64,000 nucleotides of DNA. Origin: Streptomyces sp. NBC_01116. GTDB taxonomy: Bacteria; Actinomycetota; Actinomycetes; Streptomycetales; Streptomycetaceae. Below are positions 9,095-18,542 of the stretch, in pieces. Position numbers and translations under genes: made by a program. The notes under the pieces were generated by a model. That model saw only the letters and a list, made by a program, of their open reading frames with translations, was not told the DNA's origin and ran no database searches. Positions within the stretch are counted from its first letter, which is position 1. Each line of letters opens with the position of its first letter. Location: NCBI RefSeq assembly GCF_041435495.1, contig NZ_CP108644.1, forward strand, positions 3,581,501 to 3,645,500. The letters run 5' to 3'.

Positions 9095-9176
9095 CGCCCG
9101 CCCCGCACCACGACCGCGCCCCCGTCCCACGTACGGAAACGTGGGCCGGGGGCGCGGTCGTGGTGCGGGGCGGGCG
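9095..9176. terminator. Long bidirectional hairpin terminator
   Basis: Left arm 9095-9132 and right arm 9139-9176 pair over 38 positions with one mismatch and a 6-base loop. It lies between the convergent hydrolase and symporter genes and would stop transcription from both sides. There is no U-tract, as is usual for Streptomyces terminators. Confidence 0.85.
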
Positions 9177-9188
9177 TCGCCCGCGAGG

Positions 9189-10559
9189 TCACGCGGGGGC
9201 CGGCAGGGTCACCTTCTGCTCGGCGTCGCGGACGTCGTCCTGGCCGAAGGAGTCGATCGGGGAGGACGAGGCGGAGTTGTACGCGTCGTGGTCGAGGATC
9301 TTCTCCCGGGCCGAGACGATCACCGGGACCAGCGCCTGGCCGGCGACGTTGGTGGCGGTGCGCATCATGTCCAGGATCGGGTCGATCGCCATGAGCAGGC
9401 CGACGCCCTCCAGCGGGAGGCCCAGCGTGGACAGGGTGAGGGTCAGCATGACCGTGGCGCCGGTGAGACCGGCGGTGGCCGCCGAGCCGATCACCGAGAC
9501 GAAGGCGATCAGGAGGTAGTCGCCGATGCCCAGCTGCACGTCGAAGATCTGCGCGATGAAGATCGCCGCCAGCGCCGGGTAGATCGCGGCGCAGCCGTCC
9601 ATCTTCGTGGTCGCGCCGAACGGGACGGCGAAGGAGGCGTACTCCTTCGGAACGCCGAGGCGCTCGGTGACCCGCTGGGTGACCGGCATGGTGCCGACCG
9701 AGGAGCGGGAGACGAAGGCGAGCTGGATCGCGGGCCAGGCGCCCTTGAAGAACTGGAGCGGGCTGACCTTGGCGACGGTGGCCAGGAGCAGCGGGTAGAC
9801 GCCGAACATCACCAGGGCGCAGCCGATGTAGACGTCGGCGGTGAACGTCGCGTACTTGCCGATGAGGTCCCAGCCGTAGTCGGCGATCGCGTAGCCGATG
9901 AGACCGACGGTGCCGATCGGGGCGAGGCGGATGACCCACCACAGGGCCTTCTGGAGCAGCTCCAGGATCGACTGGCTGAGGGTGAGGATCGGCTTGGCCT
10001 TCTCGCCGAGCTTGAGGGCGGCGATACCGGCGACGGCGGCCATGAACACGATCTGGAGCACGTTCAGCTCGGTGAACGGCGTGATCACGTTGTCCGGGAC
10101 GATGCCGGTCAGGAAGTCGATCCAGCTGCCCTTGGTCTCGGAGAGCTCGCCGTCCTTCGGCGTGAGGCCGGTGCCGGAGCCCGGGTTGGTGATCAGACCG
10201 ATCGCGAGGCCGATGGCGACCGCGATCAGCGAGGTGATCATGAACCAGAGCAGGGTGCGGGTCGCGAGCCGGGCGGCGTTGTTGACCTGGCGCAGGTTGG
10301 TGATCGACACGAGGATCGCGAAGAAGACCAGCGGGGCGACGGCCAGCTTCAGCAGCTGGACGAAGAGCGAGCCGATCTCGTCGAGGGTGGTGACGAGCCA
10401 GCCGATGTCCTGGCTGCGGGCCAGCCAGCCGAGCAGCACGCCGAGCACCAGACCGATGACGATCTGGGCCCAGAACGGGAACCTGGATATACGGGGGCGA
10501 GACCCGGAGCCGGTGGGCTCCTCGGCCTCGGGGGCGGCGGACGCGGGGTTCGCGGACAC
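9189..10559 (-). CDS. Dicarboxylate/amino-acid:cation symporter (DAACS family)
   Basis: 456-residue secondary transporter of the DctA/GltP type. It takes up C4-dicarboxylates or acidic amino acids with H+ or Na+. Hydrophobic segments begin near residue 25 and include the family motifs SSVGTMPVT (serine-rich re-entrant loop) and the C-terminal TNVAGQ-type segment. The second of two adjacent GTG codons (10557-10559) is chosen because GGAG lies 7 nt upstream. The longer reading frame upstream is arginine-rich and not family-like. It is monocistronic and ends at the shared hairpin. Confidence 0.88.
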   Translation of the reverse strand: MSANPASAAPEAEEPTGSGSRPRISRFPFWAQIVIGLVLGVLLGWLARSQDIGWLVTTLDEIGSLFVQLLKLAVAPLVFFAILVSITNLRQVNNAARLATRTLLWFMITSLIAVAIGLAIGLITNPGSGTGLTPKDGELSETKGSWIDFLTGIVPDNVITPFTELNVLQIVFMAAVAGIAALKLGEKAKPILTLSQSILELLQKALWWVIRLAPIGTVGLIGYAIADYGWDLIGKYATFTADVYIGCALVMFGVYPLLLATVAKVSPLQFFKGAWPAIQLAFVSRSSVGTMPVTQRVTERLGVPKEYASFAVPFGATTKMDGCAAIYPALAAIFIAQIFDVQLGIGDYLLIAFVSVIGSAATAGLTGATVMLTLTLSTLGLPLEGVGLLMAIDPILDMMRTATNVAGQALVPVIVSAREKILDHDAYNSASSSPIDSFGQDDVRDAEQKVTLPAPA

Positions 10560-11006
10560 GGACACACTCCAACTGGGGACGCAGCGGGACGCACGGAGGC
10601 AGTCCGTGCGGTCGTGCGGTGGAACGGGGACGGGGTCGCGGCGCCCGCGTCGAGGGGCGGCGCCGCTGCATGATGCCGTATCAGACCTCGCGGCAACAGA
10701 CCGCGGACATACAGCGGCAGAGATCGACATGCAGGCGCGCCACGAGCGGGATGCTCACGGCATGACGGAGGCGCACAGCTGTCTTCATGTCGAATACGTT
10801 AACACTTGAACTTTGGGAACCTCAAAGCCTTTCTTTGGCTGCCAGGCATGGCTCCGCAGGGCAGAAAGGCCGAAAAAGATGCTGGAGAACAGCGGAGAAC
10901 GCCGCGGACCCCGGTGCTGGAGCCGGTCGGCTCCCGCCCGGGGTCCGGCGGAGAAGGGTGCGCGCGGCGCGCGTGTGTGAGGAAGCTTACGTGGCGCCTA
11001 CAGGCG
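10560..11006. other. 447-bp intergenic region, symporter leader
   Basis: No coding gene is supported here. The first 230 bp are GC-rich. An A/T-rich pocket at 10786-10835 includes GTTAACACTTGAAC and the imperfect dyad CTTTG/CAAAG around 10814-10830, a plausible site for the symporter promoter and a catabolite- or nitrogen-type operator. A short GCGCCT/AGGCGC dyad near 10995 follows the DUF4229 gene's stop. Confidence 0.4.
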
Positions 11007-11300
11007 CTACTGGACCGCGTCCTCGCGGGTGCGGTTGGCGTCGAGGCGCGCCTTGGTGCGGTCGACGGTGGAGACGATCTGCTCGGACATCTCGTCGCGC
11101 TGCCTGCGCAGCAGCACGTAGCTGAGCGGGGCGGAGAGGAGGAGGCCGAGGAGGATCACCCAGACGATGTTGGAGCCCCCGAGCCCTGCGGGCACCAGCC
11201 CGAAGTGGACGGCGACACCGGCGGCGAGGAAGCAGCCGGTGAAGATCAGCAGGCGCAACGCCGTGTAACGGATCAACGCGCTCGGCTTGGCAGCGGACAC
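11007..11300 (-). CDS. DUF4229 domain-containing membrane protein
   Basis: 97-residue actinobacterial protein of unknown function with two predicted transmembrane helices, about 12-33 and 44-62. A charged C-terminal cytoplasmic tail follows (RRQRDEMSEQ and a lysine/arginine-rich end). Size and two-helix-plus-tail layout fit DUF4229. The GTG start has GAGAGGG upstream. It lies close to menaquinone genes in this window, but no functional link is demonstrated. Confidence 0.8.
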   Translation of the reverse strand: MSAAKPSALIRYTALRLLIFTGCFLAAGVAVHFGLVPAGLGGSNIVWVILLGLLLSAPLSYVLLRRQRDEMSEQIVSTVDRTKARLDANRTREDAVQ

Positions 11301-11412
11301 GGCTGGCCCTCTCTCTTCCCATGGACTCTCGACACGCTTCTGCCCGTCCAGTGAAGCATGGCCCGAATTCTCTCGGTTCAGGGGGTTGCCGGGCCCGCCG
11401 TGGGCCCCCGGC

Positions 11413-11949
11413 TCACGAGACCTCCGGGCCCAGCGGCAGCAGCATGACGATGTCGTCCCGGTCGTCGCCGGGGGCGACCCGGATCGCGTCCGGAACCCGG
11501 CCGACCTCCTTGTATCCGCAGGCGGCGTAGAAGCGGTCGGCGCCGGTGCCGCCCCGGCAGGTGAGGCGGATCGCCTCGATGCCCTCGACGGAGCGGGCCG
11601 CGTCGGCGGCGGCGGCCATGAGGTCGCGGCCGTACCCCTTGCCCTGGTGGCGGGGGTGGACCATGACGGTGTAGAGCCACAGCCAGTGCTTCATCAGCCG
11701 GTGGTCGTTGAGGGTGAGGAATGCGGTGGCGGCGACGGCGCCCTCCTCGTCGTGGCCGACGAGCAGCCGGGCCCGGCCCTGCTCGATGGCCACGAGGTGC
11801 TTGAGCAGTTCGGGCCGGATCTCCTCGGCCGTGACGGGCGGTACGAAGCCGACGGCTCCGCCCGCGTCGGTGACATCGGCCCAGAGGGCGGTGACGCCGT
11901 CGCGCAGGGCGGGCGTGAACGAGGGATCCAACGCGAAAGTAAGTGCCAT
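11413..11949 (-). CDS. GNAT family N-acetyltransferase
   Basis: 178-residue acetyl-CoA-dependent acyltransferase. The GNAT fold is recognisable. It has a central strand LYTVMVHPRHQGKGYGRDLM, containing the acetyl-CoA pyrophosphate loop Q/RxxGxG/A as QGKGYG. The terminal motif FYAACGYKEVGRV is also present. The substrate is unknown. It stands alone on the minus strand between the DUF4229 gene and mqnE, with its own ATG start. Confidence 0.88.
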   Translation of the reverse strand: MALTFALDPSFTPALRDGVTALWADVTDAGGAVGFVPPVTAEEIRPELLKHLVAIEQGRARLLVGHDEEGAVAATAFLTLNDHRLMKHWLWLYTVMVHPRHQGKGYGRDLMAAAADAARSVEGIEAIRLTCRGGTGADRFYAACGYKEVGRVPDAIRVAPGDDRDDIVMLLPLGPEVS

Positions 11950-12093
11950 AGAGGCAGACTAACCATTACAGCCAGCGCGGCTCAAGGTTGTCCGAAACGC
12001 GGGAAAGCCCCGGCCGGGACGGCGGCCGGGGCTTGCGCCCGCTGCGAGGTGAGGCAGGGCTTTCGCCCACTGCGGGGTCGGGCGGGGTGGGCG

Positions 12094-13257
12094 TCAGACG
12101 CGCATCGGCTGCGGCGACTCGCGCCGGCCCGCCTCCGGACCCGGGTACTCGCGCAGGATCTCGTACCGGGTGTTCCGCTCGACCGGCCGGAAACCGGCGT
12201 CGCGGATCAGGTCGAGCAGGTCCTCGCGGCCGAGCTTGTTCGGCGTGCCGAAGTCGTCGGCGTCATGCGTGATCTTGTACTCGACGACCGAGCCGTCCAT
12301 GTCGTCCGCACCGTGCTGGAGCGCGAGCTGGGCGGTCTGCACCCCGTGCATCACCCAGAACACCTTGACGTGCGGCACGTTGTCGAAGAGCAGCCGGGAG
12401 ACGGCGAAGGTCTTCAGCGCCTCGGCGCCGGTCGCCATCGTGGTGCGGGCCTGGAGCTTGTTGCGGACCTTGCCGTCCTTCATGTCCACGAAGTCGTGCT
12501 GGTAGCGCAGCGGGATGAAGACCTGGAAGCCGCCGGTCTCGTCCTGCATCTCCCGCAGCCGCAGCACGTGGTCGACGCGGTGACGGGGCTCCTCGATGTG
12601 CCCGTACAGCATCGTCGCGGGGGTCTTGAGCCCCTTCTCGTGCGCGAGGCGGTGGATGCGCGACCAGTCCTCCCAGTGGGTGCGGTGGTCGACGATGTGC
12701 TGGCGGACCTCCCAGTCGAAGATCTCCGCGCCGCCGCCGGTCAGCGATTCGAGACCGGCCTCGATCAGCTCGTCGAGGATCTCGGAGGCCGAGAGGCCGG
12801 AGATCGTCTCGAAGTGGTGGATCTCCGTCGCCGTGAACGCCTTCAGCGCGACGTCGGGGAGGGCTTCCTTCAACGCGCTGAGCGAGCGCGGGTAGTAGCG
12901 CCACGGCAGCGTCGGGTGGAGTCCGTTGACGATGTGCAGCTCGGTGAGGTTCTCGCCCTCCATCGCCTTGGCGAGACGGACGGCCTCCTCGATGCGCATC
13001 GTGTACGCGTCCTTCTCGCCCGGCTTGCGCTGGAACGAGCAGTACGCGCACGAGGCGGTGCACACGTTGGTCATGTTGAGGTGCCGGTTGACGTTGAAGT
13101 GCACCACGTCGCCGTTCTTGCGCGTGCGCACCTCGTGCGCAAGACCGCCCAGCCACGCCAGGTCGTCGGACGCGTAGAGGGCGACCCCGTCCTCGCGGGT
13201 CAGCCGCTCGCCGGCCCGGACCTTCTCCTCCAGCTCGCGCTTGAGTCCCGCGTCCAC
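12094..13257 (-). CDS. mqnE: Aminofutalosine synthase (radical SAM)
   Basis: 387-residue radical SAM enzyme of the futalosine menaquinone pathway. MqnE joins the enolpyruvyl group of 3-[(1-carboxyvinyl)oxy]benzoate to adenosyl radical to make aminofutalosine. The 4Fe-4S motif CTASCAYC has C66, C70 and C73. ELHIVNGLHP distinguishes MqnE from MqnC. The GTG at 13255-13257 is preferred. GGGAGG sits 7 nt upstream of it, and the ATG 15 bp further up overlaps that ribosome site. It is related to S. coelicolor SCO4494 (established for the pathway). Other late menaquinone genes follow at 14.0-17.9 kb, while mqnA, B, C and D are not in the window. Confidence 0.93.
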   Translation of the reverse strand: MDAGLKRELEEKVRAGERLTREDGVALYASDDLAWLGGLAHEVRTRKNGDVVHFNVNRHLNMTNVCTASCAYCSFQRKPGEKDAYTMRIEEAVRLAKAMEGENLTELHIVNGLHPTLPWRYYPRSLSALKEALPDVALKAFTATEIHHFETISGLSASEILDELIEAGLESLTGGGAEIFDWEVRQHIVDHRTHWEDWSRIHRLAHEKGLKTPATMLYGHIEEPRHRVDHVLRLREMQDETGGFQVFIPLRYQHDFVDMKDGKVRNKLQARTTMATGAEALKTFAVSRLLFDNVPHVKVFWVMHGVQTAQLALQHGADDMDGSVVEYKITHDADDFGTPNKLGREDLLDLIRDAGFRPVERNTRYEILREYPGPEAGRRESPQPMRV

Positions 13258-13306
13258 TAGGGCGCCTCCCATATCTCCGTGTATCAGACTCCGACCAACC
13301 GTACGC

Positions 13307-13762
13307 CTACGCCTCCTCGGGCAGTTCCCCGACCCGGTTCTCCCACTTGGTGGAGAGCACGATCGTCGTACGCGTCCGGGAGACGCCCTTCGTACCGCTG
13401 AGGCGGCGGATCGTCTTCTCCAGCCCGTCCACGTCACCGACCCGGACCTTCAGCATGTACGAGTCGTCGCCCGCGATGAACCAGGCGTCCTCGATCTCCG
13501 CGAGGTCCTTCAGCCGGCGCGCCACGTCCTCGTGGTCGGCCGCGTCCGAGAGCGAGATCCCGATCAGCGCGGTCACGCCGAGCCCCAGCGACGCGGAGTC
13601 GACGGTGGCGCGGTAACCGGTGATGACCCCGGCGGATTCCAGCCGGTTGATGCGGTCGGTGACGCTGGGCCCGGAGAGCCCCACGAGCCGTCCCAGCTCG
13701 GCATACGAGGCCCTGCCGTTCTCCCTGAGGGCCTGGATGAGCTGCCTGTCCACCGCGTCCAT
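13307..13762 (-). CDS. Lrp/AsnC family transcriptional regulator
   Basis: 151-residue feast/famine regulator. The N-terminal winged HTH is AELGRLVGLSGPSVTDRINRLE. The C-terminal RAM (ligand-binding and oligomerisation) domain is about residues 60-140, with the GDDSYMLKV segment. Two starts are possible. ATG 13762 has GGAAGG about 10 nt upstream, and ATG 13780 adds six residues with no clear ribosome site, so 13762 is used. Lrp proteins bind amino acids and regulate nearby transport or metabolism genes. It is divergent from the small basic protein gene. Confidence 0.9.
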   Translation of the reverse strand: MDAVDRQLIQALRENGRASYAELGRLVGLSGPSVTDRINRLESAGVITGYRATVDSASLGLGVTALIGISLSDAADHEDVARRLKDLAEIEDAWFIAGDDSYMLKVRVGDVDGLEKTIRRLSGTKGVSRTRTTIVLSTKWENRVGELPEEA

Positions 13763-13780
13763 ATGACTGAAGCCTTCCAT

Positions 13781-13895
13781 TGTTCAGCAGTACCGCGAGT
13801 TTACGTGTAGAATCTAAGGCATGTAAGGCTGACGCCCTGCAAATCTTCTAGAACATCCAAGAAACGCTTTCGAATCTTCAGGAGTGAACTTCACC
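13781..13895 (+). promoter_or_regulatory. A/T-rich promoter region upstream of the 44-aa gene
   Basis: This 115-bp divergent region between the Lrp-type regulator and the small protein gene is notably A/T-rich. A TAGAAT element at about 13808 fits the TANNNT -10 consensus. TTCTAGAA, a perfect 8-bp palindrome near 13848, could be an operator half. No matching -35 element was identified, so the exact promoter is not defined. Confidence 0.4.
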
Positions 13896-14030
13896 GTGTA
13901 CACGATCGAGATGGCCTACGCCCGGATGCGCGAGCTGCAGGACCTGGCCAACCGCTCGCGTGCCCACCAGCCCGCCGCCGCGCACCGCGTCGACAAGACC
14001 CGCACCCCGCGCGCGCACAAGAAGCGCTGA
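13896..14030 (+). CDS. Small basic protein, 44 aa, unknown function
   Basis: A 45-codon frame starts at GTG with GGAG 11 nt upstream and ends in TGA. The product is MYTIEMAYARMRELQDLANR and then a basic tail ending in HKKR. The N-terminal half is a likely amphipathic helix. The C-terminal half is Arg/Lys/His-rich and probably disordered, suggesting nucleic-acid or membrane-surface binding. Codon use is typical of the genus with GC-rich third positions. It lies between an Lrp regulator and the convergent UbiX-like gene, only 7 bp from the latter. I do not recognise the family. Confidence 0.6.
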   Translation: MYTIEMAYARMRELQDLANRSRAHQPAAAHRVDKTRTPRAHKKR

Positions 14031-14037
14031 CCCGGAC

Positions 14038-14724
14038 CTACCGGTCCTGAGGGTCTCGGGAACCGCCACCGAGCTCTCCTTCCCAACGGCGGTACAGCCG
14101 GTGCGGCACGCCTCCCGCGTCCAGCACCCGGCCCGCGACGAAGTCCACGAGATCCTGGATGTGCGTCGCACCCGCGTAGAACGCCGGAGAGGCGGGCAGC
14201 ACGATCGCGCCCGCCTCGTCCAGGGCCACCATCTGCTTCAGCGTCTGGCCGCTCAGCGGAGTCTCGCGCACCGCGACGACGAGCGGGCGGCGCTCCTTGA
14301 GCGTCACGCTCGCGGCCCGCTGGAGCAGATCCTTCGACAGACCGAGCGCCACTCCGGCCACACAGGCCGTCGAAGCCGGCACGATGAGCATCCCCTTCGC
14401 CGGGTACGACCCGGACGACGGCCCGGCCGCCAGATCACCGGCGGGCCAGTGGCGTACGCGCTCCAGCTCCGCGTCCCCGACCGCGAACGCGTCCGGCTTC
14501 CCGTCGGCCCCCCGCTCCAGCCAGGTCCGCAGATCCTCCCGCCAGTGCCCGTCCCGGAACGCGATGCCGGTCTCGTCCAGCAGCGTCAGCCGCGAGGCCC
14601 GGCTCACCACCAGGTCCACACTCTCGCCCGCCGCCAGCAGCCCGCGCAGAACGGCTGCCGCGAACGGGGTACCCGAAGCGCCGGACACCCCGACAATCCA
14701 AGGCCGCCGCTGCTGATGAGTCAC
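14038..14724 (-). CDS. UbiX-family flavin prenyltransferase
   Basis: 228-residue flavoprotein expected to transfer dimethylallyl to FMN, making prenylated FMN, the cofactor of UbiD-type decarboxylases. The fold signature GVSGASGTPFAAAVL is at the N-terminus. The FMN-binding PASTACVAG segment, conserved RETPLS and the C-terminal DFVAGRVLD are present. GTG 14724 has AGGA 5 nt upstream. In Streptomyces the equivalent (recalled as SCO4492) is required for late menaquinone synthesis, and the partner decarboxylase is encoded nearby. Convergent with the small basic protein gene. Confidence 0.9.
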   Translation of the reverse strand: MTHQQRRPWIVGVSGASGTPFAAAVLRGLLAAGESVDLVVSRASRLTLLDETGIAFRDGHWREDLRTWLERGADGKPDAFAVGDAELERVRHWPAGDLAAGPSSGSYPAKGMLIVPASTACVAGVALGLSKDLLQRAASVTLKERRPLVVAVRETPLSGQTLKQMVALDEAGAIVLPASPAFYAGATHIQDLVDFVAGRVLDAGGVPHRLYRRWEGELGGGSRDPQDR

Positions 14725-14844
14725 TGAAGTCCTGGATTCCACACCTGCGAGCCTATCCGGCACGCCCTCGCGCCCGGCACCCGGAACCGGGCGGGCGCCG
14801 CAGACGTTCACCAGGTGACGGGCAACCGGGGGCAGGGGCAGACC

Positions 14845-15471
14845 ATGGGCGACTACTGGACCACCGACCGCACCACGCGCAACGGCACCACCGGCGGCGC
14901 GCGGGCCCTGACCGCCGGGCTCCTGATGGCGGGCTGGGTGGCCCTGCTCTGGATCCTCGAAGGGATCGACACGGCCACGGGCAACGCCCTGGACACCTAC
15001 GGCATCAGCCCGCGCGAGGCGGCGGAGCTGCGCGACGTGGTGCCCGCCGCGTTCCTGCACAGCGGCTGGGAACACCTGGCCTCCAACAGCGTCCCGCTGC
15101 TGGTCCTCGGCTTCATCGCGGCCCTCGCGGGGCTGCGCCGGTTCGCCGCCGTCGTCGTGACGATCATCCTGGTCAGCGGCCTCGGCGTCTGGCTGACCGC
15201 CCCGGCGAACACGATCACGCTCGGCGCGTCCGGCGTGGTCTTCGGGCTGCTCGGCTATCTGCTGGTCCGCGGCTTCGTGGACCGCCGCCCCTGGGACGTC
15301 CTCATAGGCGTCGGCGTCGCCGTGGTCTACGGCTCGCTGCTGTGGGGCGTCCTGCCGACCGACTCGGGCGTCAGCTGGCAGGGCCACCTGTTCGGGCTGG
15401 CCGGCGGGGTGGCCGCGGCCTTCCTCTTCCGCCGCCCGCGCCGCGCACCGGACAACCTCGTCACGGTCTGA
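14845..15471 (+). CDS. Rhomboid-family intramembrane serine protease
   Basis: 208-residue polytopic membrane protein. The catalytic serine is in GASGVVFGLLGY (about residue 129), and the histidine is in WQGHLFGLAGG (about 181). The oxyanion asparagine-type residue is in GWEHLASN. Six hydrophobic segments fit the bacterial rhomboid core. The start is taken as ATG 14845 with AGGGG upstream. GTG 14815 in frame would add ten residues without a good ribosome site. It sits divergently between two menaquinone genes, with no obvious pathway connection. Confidence 0.87.
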   Translation: MGDYWTTDRTTRNGTTGGARALTAGLLMAGWVALLWILEGIDTATGNALDTYGISPREAAELRDVVPAAFLHSGWEHLASNSVPLLVLGFIAALAGLRRFAAVVVTIILVSGLGVWLTAPANTITLGASGVVFGLLGYLLVRGFVDRRPWDVLIGVGVAVVYGSLLWGVLPTDSGVSWQGHLFGLAGGVAAAFLFRRPRRAPDNLVTV

Positions 15472-15523
15472 GACGACTCCTCGTCACGGCCCGAGGCGAC
15501 TCCTGGTCACGGTCCGAGGGGAC

Positions 15524-16444
15524 TCAGGGCGTCAGGCCGCGCACCAGCAGGTCCAGCAGCGCGCAGGCGAACAGCGCGATGCCGATGAAGCCGTTCACCG
15601 AGAAGAACGCCCGGTTCAGCCGGGACAGGTCGTGCGGCCGCACCACCCGGTGCTCGTAGACGAACGCCACCGCCACGATCGCCATGCCGATCCAGTAGAA
15701 GACCTCGGCGTGGGTGGCGAGACCGAACCACACCAGCAGCCCGGTCGTGACCACGTGGCACACCCGCGCGCCCCACAGCGCGGCCGGAATCCCGAACCGC
15801 GCCGGGAAGGACAGCACCCCGTGCGCCCGGTCCGCAGCCACGTCCTGACAGGCGAAGATCAGGTCGAAGCCGCCGATCCAGATCCCCACGGCGAGCCCGA
15901 GGATCACCGCGTCCCACGACCAGCTGCCGGTCACCGCGAGCCAGGCGCCGACCGGCCCGATGGCCTGCGCGAGGCCCAGGATGGCGTGCGGGAAGTTCGT
16001 GAACCGCTTGCCGTACGGATAGACCACCATCGGCACGACGGCCAGCGGCGCGAGCACCAGGCACAGCGGGTTGAGCAGGGCCGCCGCGCCCAGGAAGACG
16101 GCCAGCGCGACGAGCGCACCGGTCCACGCGGACTTCACCGACACCGCGCCGGTCACCAGCTCACGGCCCGCGGTCCGCGGGTTCCGGGCGTCGATCTCCC
16201 GGTCGATGATCCGGTTGGCGGCCATCGCGAACGTCCGCAGCCCCACCATCGCCAGCGTGACCAGCAGCAGCGTGCCCCAGTGGATGCTGCCGTCCAGCAG
16301 GAACATCGCGGTCAGCGCGGCGATGTACGCGAAGGGCAGCGCGAAGATCGAGTGCTCGATCATCACGAGCCGCAGGAACGCCTTCACCTTGCTGTCCGAG
16401 GGCGCGGGCCCGGGAACGGACGCCGCTTCCGCCGTACTGCTCAC
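15524..16444 (-). CDS. mqnP: Menaquinone biosynthesis prenyltransferase, UbiA family
   Basis: 306-residue integral membrane prenyltransferase attaching the polyprenyl tail to the aromatic futalosine-pathway intermediate. Two aspartate-rich motifs mark the active site: [12 protein letters not shown] near residue 84 and DVAADRAHG near 206. Eight or nine hydrophobic helices are visible. The start ATG overlaps the UbiD stop by 4 bases, indicating translational coupling. MqnP in Streptomyces precedes prFMN-dependent decarboxylation, matching the gene pair here. Confidence 0.9.
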   Translation of the reverse strand: MSSTAEAASVPGPAPSDSKVKAFLRLVMIEHSIFALPFAYIAALTAMFLLDGSIHWGTLLLVTLAMVGLRTFAMAANRIIDREIDARNPRTAGRELVTGAVSVKSAWTGALVALAVFLGAAALLNPLCLVLAPLAVVPMVVYPYGKRFTNFPHAILGLAQAIGPVGAWLAVTGSWSWDAVILGLAVGIWIGGFDLIFACQDVAADRAHGVLSFPARFGIPAALWGARVCHVVTTGLLVWFGLATHAEVFYWIGMAIVAVAFVYEHRVVRPHDLSRLNRAFFSVNGFIGIALFACALLDLLVRGLTP

Positions 16445-17898
16445 AGTCCGTATTCCTTCCAGCGACGGTCGACCTTCGCCGCCGTCTCCGGGTCGGAGAC
16501 GACCATCTCCGGCCAGCCGCCGTCCCGGGTGTACCCCTCGGTGGGCAGCTTCTTCGTGGCGTCGATGCCCGCCTTGCCGCCCCAGAACTGCTGGTACGAG
16601 GCGTGGTCCAGGTGGTCGACCGGCCCTTCGGCGACCGTGAGGTCCCGGGCGTAGTCGGTGTTGCCGAGCGCCCGCCAGGCGACCTCGTGGAGATCGTGGA
16701 CGTCGCAGTCGGAGTCGACCACCACGATCAGCTTGGTCAGCGACATCATGTGCGCGCCCCAGATCGCGCTCATGACCTTCTGGGCGTGCTTCGGGTACTT
16801 CTTGTCGATCGAGACGATCGCGCAGTTGTGGAAGCCGCCCGCCTCGGGGAGGTGGTAGTCCACGATGTCCGGCACGATGATCTTCAGCAGCGGCAGGAAG
16901 AAACGTTCCGTGGCCCGGCCCAGCGGCCCGTCCTCGGTCGGCGGGCGGCCCACCACGATGGACTGGAGCAGCGGCCGCTTGCGCATGGTGACGCAGTCGA
17001 TGGTCAGCGCGGGGAACGGTTCCTGCGGGGTGTAGAAGCCGGTGTGGTCCCCGAACGGGCCCTCGGGGAGCATCTCGCCCGGCTCCAGCCAGCCCTCGAT
17101 GACGACCTCCGCCTGCGCGGGGACCTGGAGCGGCACGGTCTTGCAGTCGACCATCTCGATCCGCTTGCCCTGGATGAACCCGGCGAAGAGGTACTCGTCG
17201 ATGTCCCCGGGCAGCGGCGCGGTGGAGGCGTACGTCACGGCGGGCGGGCAGCCGAAGGCGATGGCGACGGGCAGCCGCTCACCGCGCCGGGCGGCGACCT
17301 GGTAGTGGTTGGCGCTGTCCTTGTGGATCTGCCAGTGCATCCCGATGGTGCGCCTGTCGTGCCGCTGGAGCCGGTAGAGGCCCAGGTTCCGGACGCCGTT
17401 CTCGGGGTGCTTGGTGTGGGTGAGGCCCAGGTTGAAGAACGAGCCGCCGTCCTCGGGCCAGGTGAACAGCGCGGGCAGCTGGTCCAGGTCGACGTCGTCG
17501 CCGGTCAGCACCGTTTCCTGGACGGGCGCGTCGCCGGACTTCACCTTCTTCGGCGGCACGTGCACCATCGAGCCGAGCTTCCCGAAGGCCTCCCGCACCC
17601 CGACGAAGCCCTGCGGCAGCTCCGGCTTGAGGAGTCCGCCGATCTTGTCGCTGATGTCGCTGTACGACTTCAGCCCGAGGGCCTTCAGGAGGCGCCGGTC
17701 GGTACCGAAGACGTTCATGGCCAGAGGCATCGAGGACCCCTTGACGTTCTCGAACAGCAGGGCGGGCCCGCCCGCCTTGTTGACCCGGTCGACGATCTCG
17801 CCGACCTCCAGGTGGGGGTCGACCTCGACCTTGACGCGCTTGAGATCACCATCGCGCTCAAGAGCCCGGAGCAGGGAGCGAAGATCGTCGTAAGCCAT
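16441..17898 (-). CDS. UbiD-family decarboxylase, menaquinone pathway
   Basis: 485-residue prenylated-FMN-dependent decarboxylase, expected to act after MqnP on the prenylated naphthoate. The family signature regions are present: [13 protein letters not shown] early, [19 protein letters not shown] mid-protein with the acidic catalytic residues, and the metal/cofactor region around [16 protein letters not shown]. Length is typical. It is first in an operon with mqnP. With the UbiX-like protein supplying prFMN, these genes cover the decarboxylation step. The methyltransferase MenG is not in the window. Confidence 0.92.
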   Translation of the reverse strand: MAYDDLRSLLRALERDGDLKRVKVEVDPHLEVGEIVDRVNKAGGPALLFENVKGSSMPLAMNVFGTDRRLLKALGLKSYSDISDKIGGLLKPELPQGFVGVREAFGKLGSMVHVPPKKVKSGDAPVQETVLTGDDVDLDQLPALFTWPEDGGSFFNLGLTHTKHPENGVRNLGLYRLQRHDRRTIGMHWQIHKDSANHYQVAARRGERLPVAIAFGCPPAVTYASTAPLPGDIDEYLFAGFIQGKRIEMVDCKTVPLQVPAQAEVVIEGWLEPGEMLPEGPFGDHTGFYTPQEPFPALTIDCVTMRKRPLLQSIVVGRPPTEDGPLGRATERFFLPLLKIIVPDIVDYHLPEAGGFHNCAIVSIDKKYPKHAQKVMSAIWGAHMMSLTKLIVVVDSDCDVHDLHEVAWRALGNTDYARDLTVAEGPVDHLDHASYQQFWGGKAGIDATKKLPTEGYTRDGGWPEMVVSDPETAAKVDRRWKEYGL

Positions 17899-18093
17899 GC
17901 GGTCCAGTTTGTCATCCCCGCCCCCGCGGCCCCGCCGGGGCTCCCCCCGCGCCGCGCGCCAAGTCCGCGGGCCGTCCGCGCACGCGCCCCGCGGGTCCGG
18001 CTCGGGCCCCGGTTCCTACATCCCGAGCCGGTACCCTGGCCGCGACACCACCGGGCGGCATCCCGCCCGCCACCGCTTCCTGGGGGACGCACC

Positions 18094-18456
18094 ATGAGAG
18101 CCCTGATGTTCATCGTCCCGCTGGCTCTGACGATCTACGCGTTCATCGACTGCCTGAACACCACGGAGGAGGACACCAAGCATCTGCCGAAGATCGCCTG
18201 GGTCTTCATCATCCTGCTGTTCTGGATCGTCGGCCCGGTCGTGTGGCTCGCCGCCGGCAAGAACCGCCGCACCAGGGCCGGGGGCGCCGGGCCCGCCTCC
18301 TGGCAGCGGCGCGGGCGCCAGCAGTGGGTGGCCCCGGACGACAACCCGGACTTCCTCAAGTCCCTCAAGGACGACAAGGACGCCGAGGCCGAGGAGGAGC
18401 GGGGCCGCCGCGACGGCGGTACCGGCCCCGACGACAAGACCCCGCCGGCCTCCTGA
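18094..18456 (+). CDS. PLD-nuclease N-terminal domain (PLDc_N) membrane protein
   Basis: 120-residue protein with two hydrophobic segments (about 3-18 and 33-53). [19 protein letters not shown] is typical of the PLDc_N domain. Unlike full-length cardiolipin synthases it lacks HKD motifs. The tail is hydrophilic, acidic and disordered. GGGGGAC precedes the ATG. Function is unknown. It is followed by a clear hairpin terminator. Confidence 0.85.
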   Translation: MRALMFIVPLALTIYAFIDCLNTTEEDTKHLPKIAWVFIILLFWIVGPVVWLAAGKNRRTRAGGAGPASWQRRGRQQWVAPDDNPDFLKSLKDDKDAEAEEERGRRDGGTGPDDKTPPAS

Positions 18457-18493
18457 CGGCGCACCACCGACCCACGGCACCGACCCACGACGC

Positions 18494-18531
18494 GACGGCT
18501 CCCCGGACGAGAATCCGCCCGGGGAGCCGTC
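18494..18531 (+). terminator. Hairpin terminator
   Basis: A perfect 13-bp stem (18494-18506 with 18519-18531, arm GACGGCTCCCCGG) has a 12-base loop. It lies between the PLDc_N gene and the convergent ccsB gene, so it may serve both directions. Confidence 0.8.
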
Positions 18532-18542
18532 GTACGTCGTGC

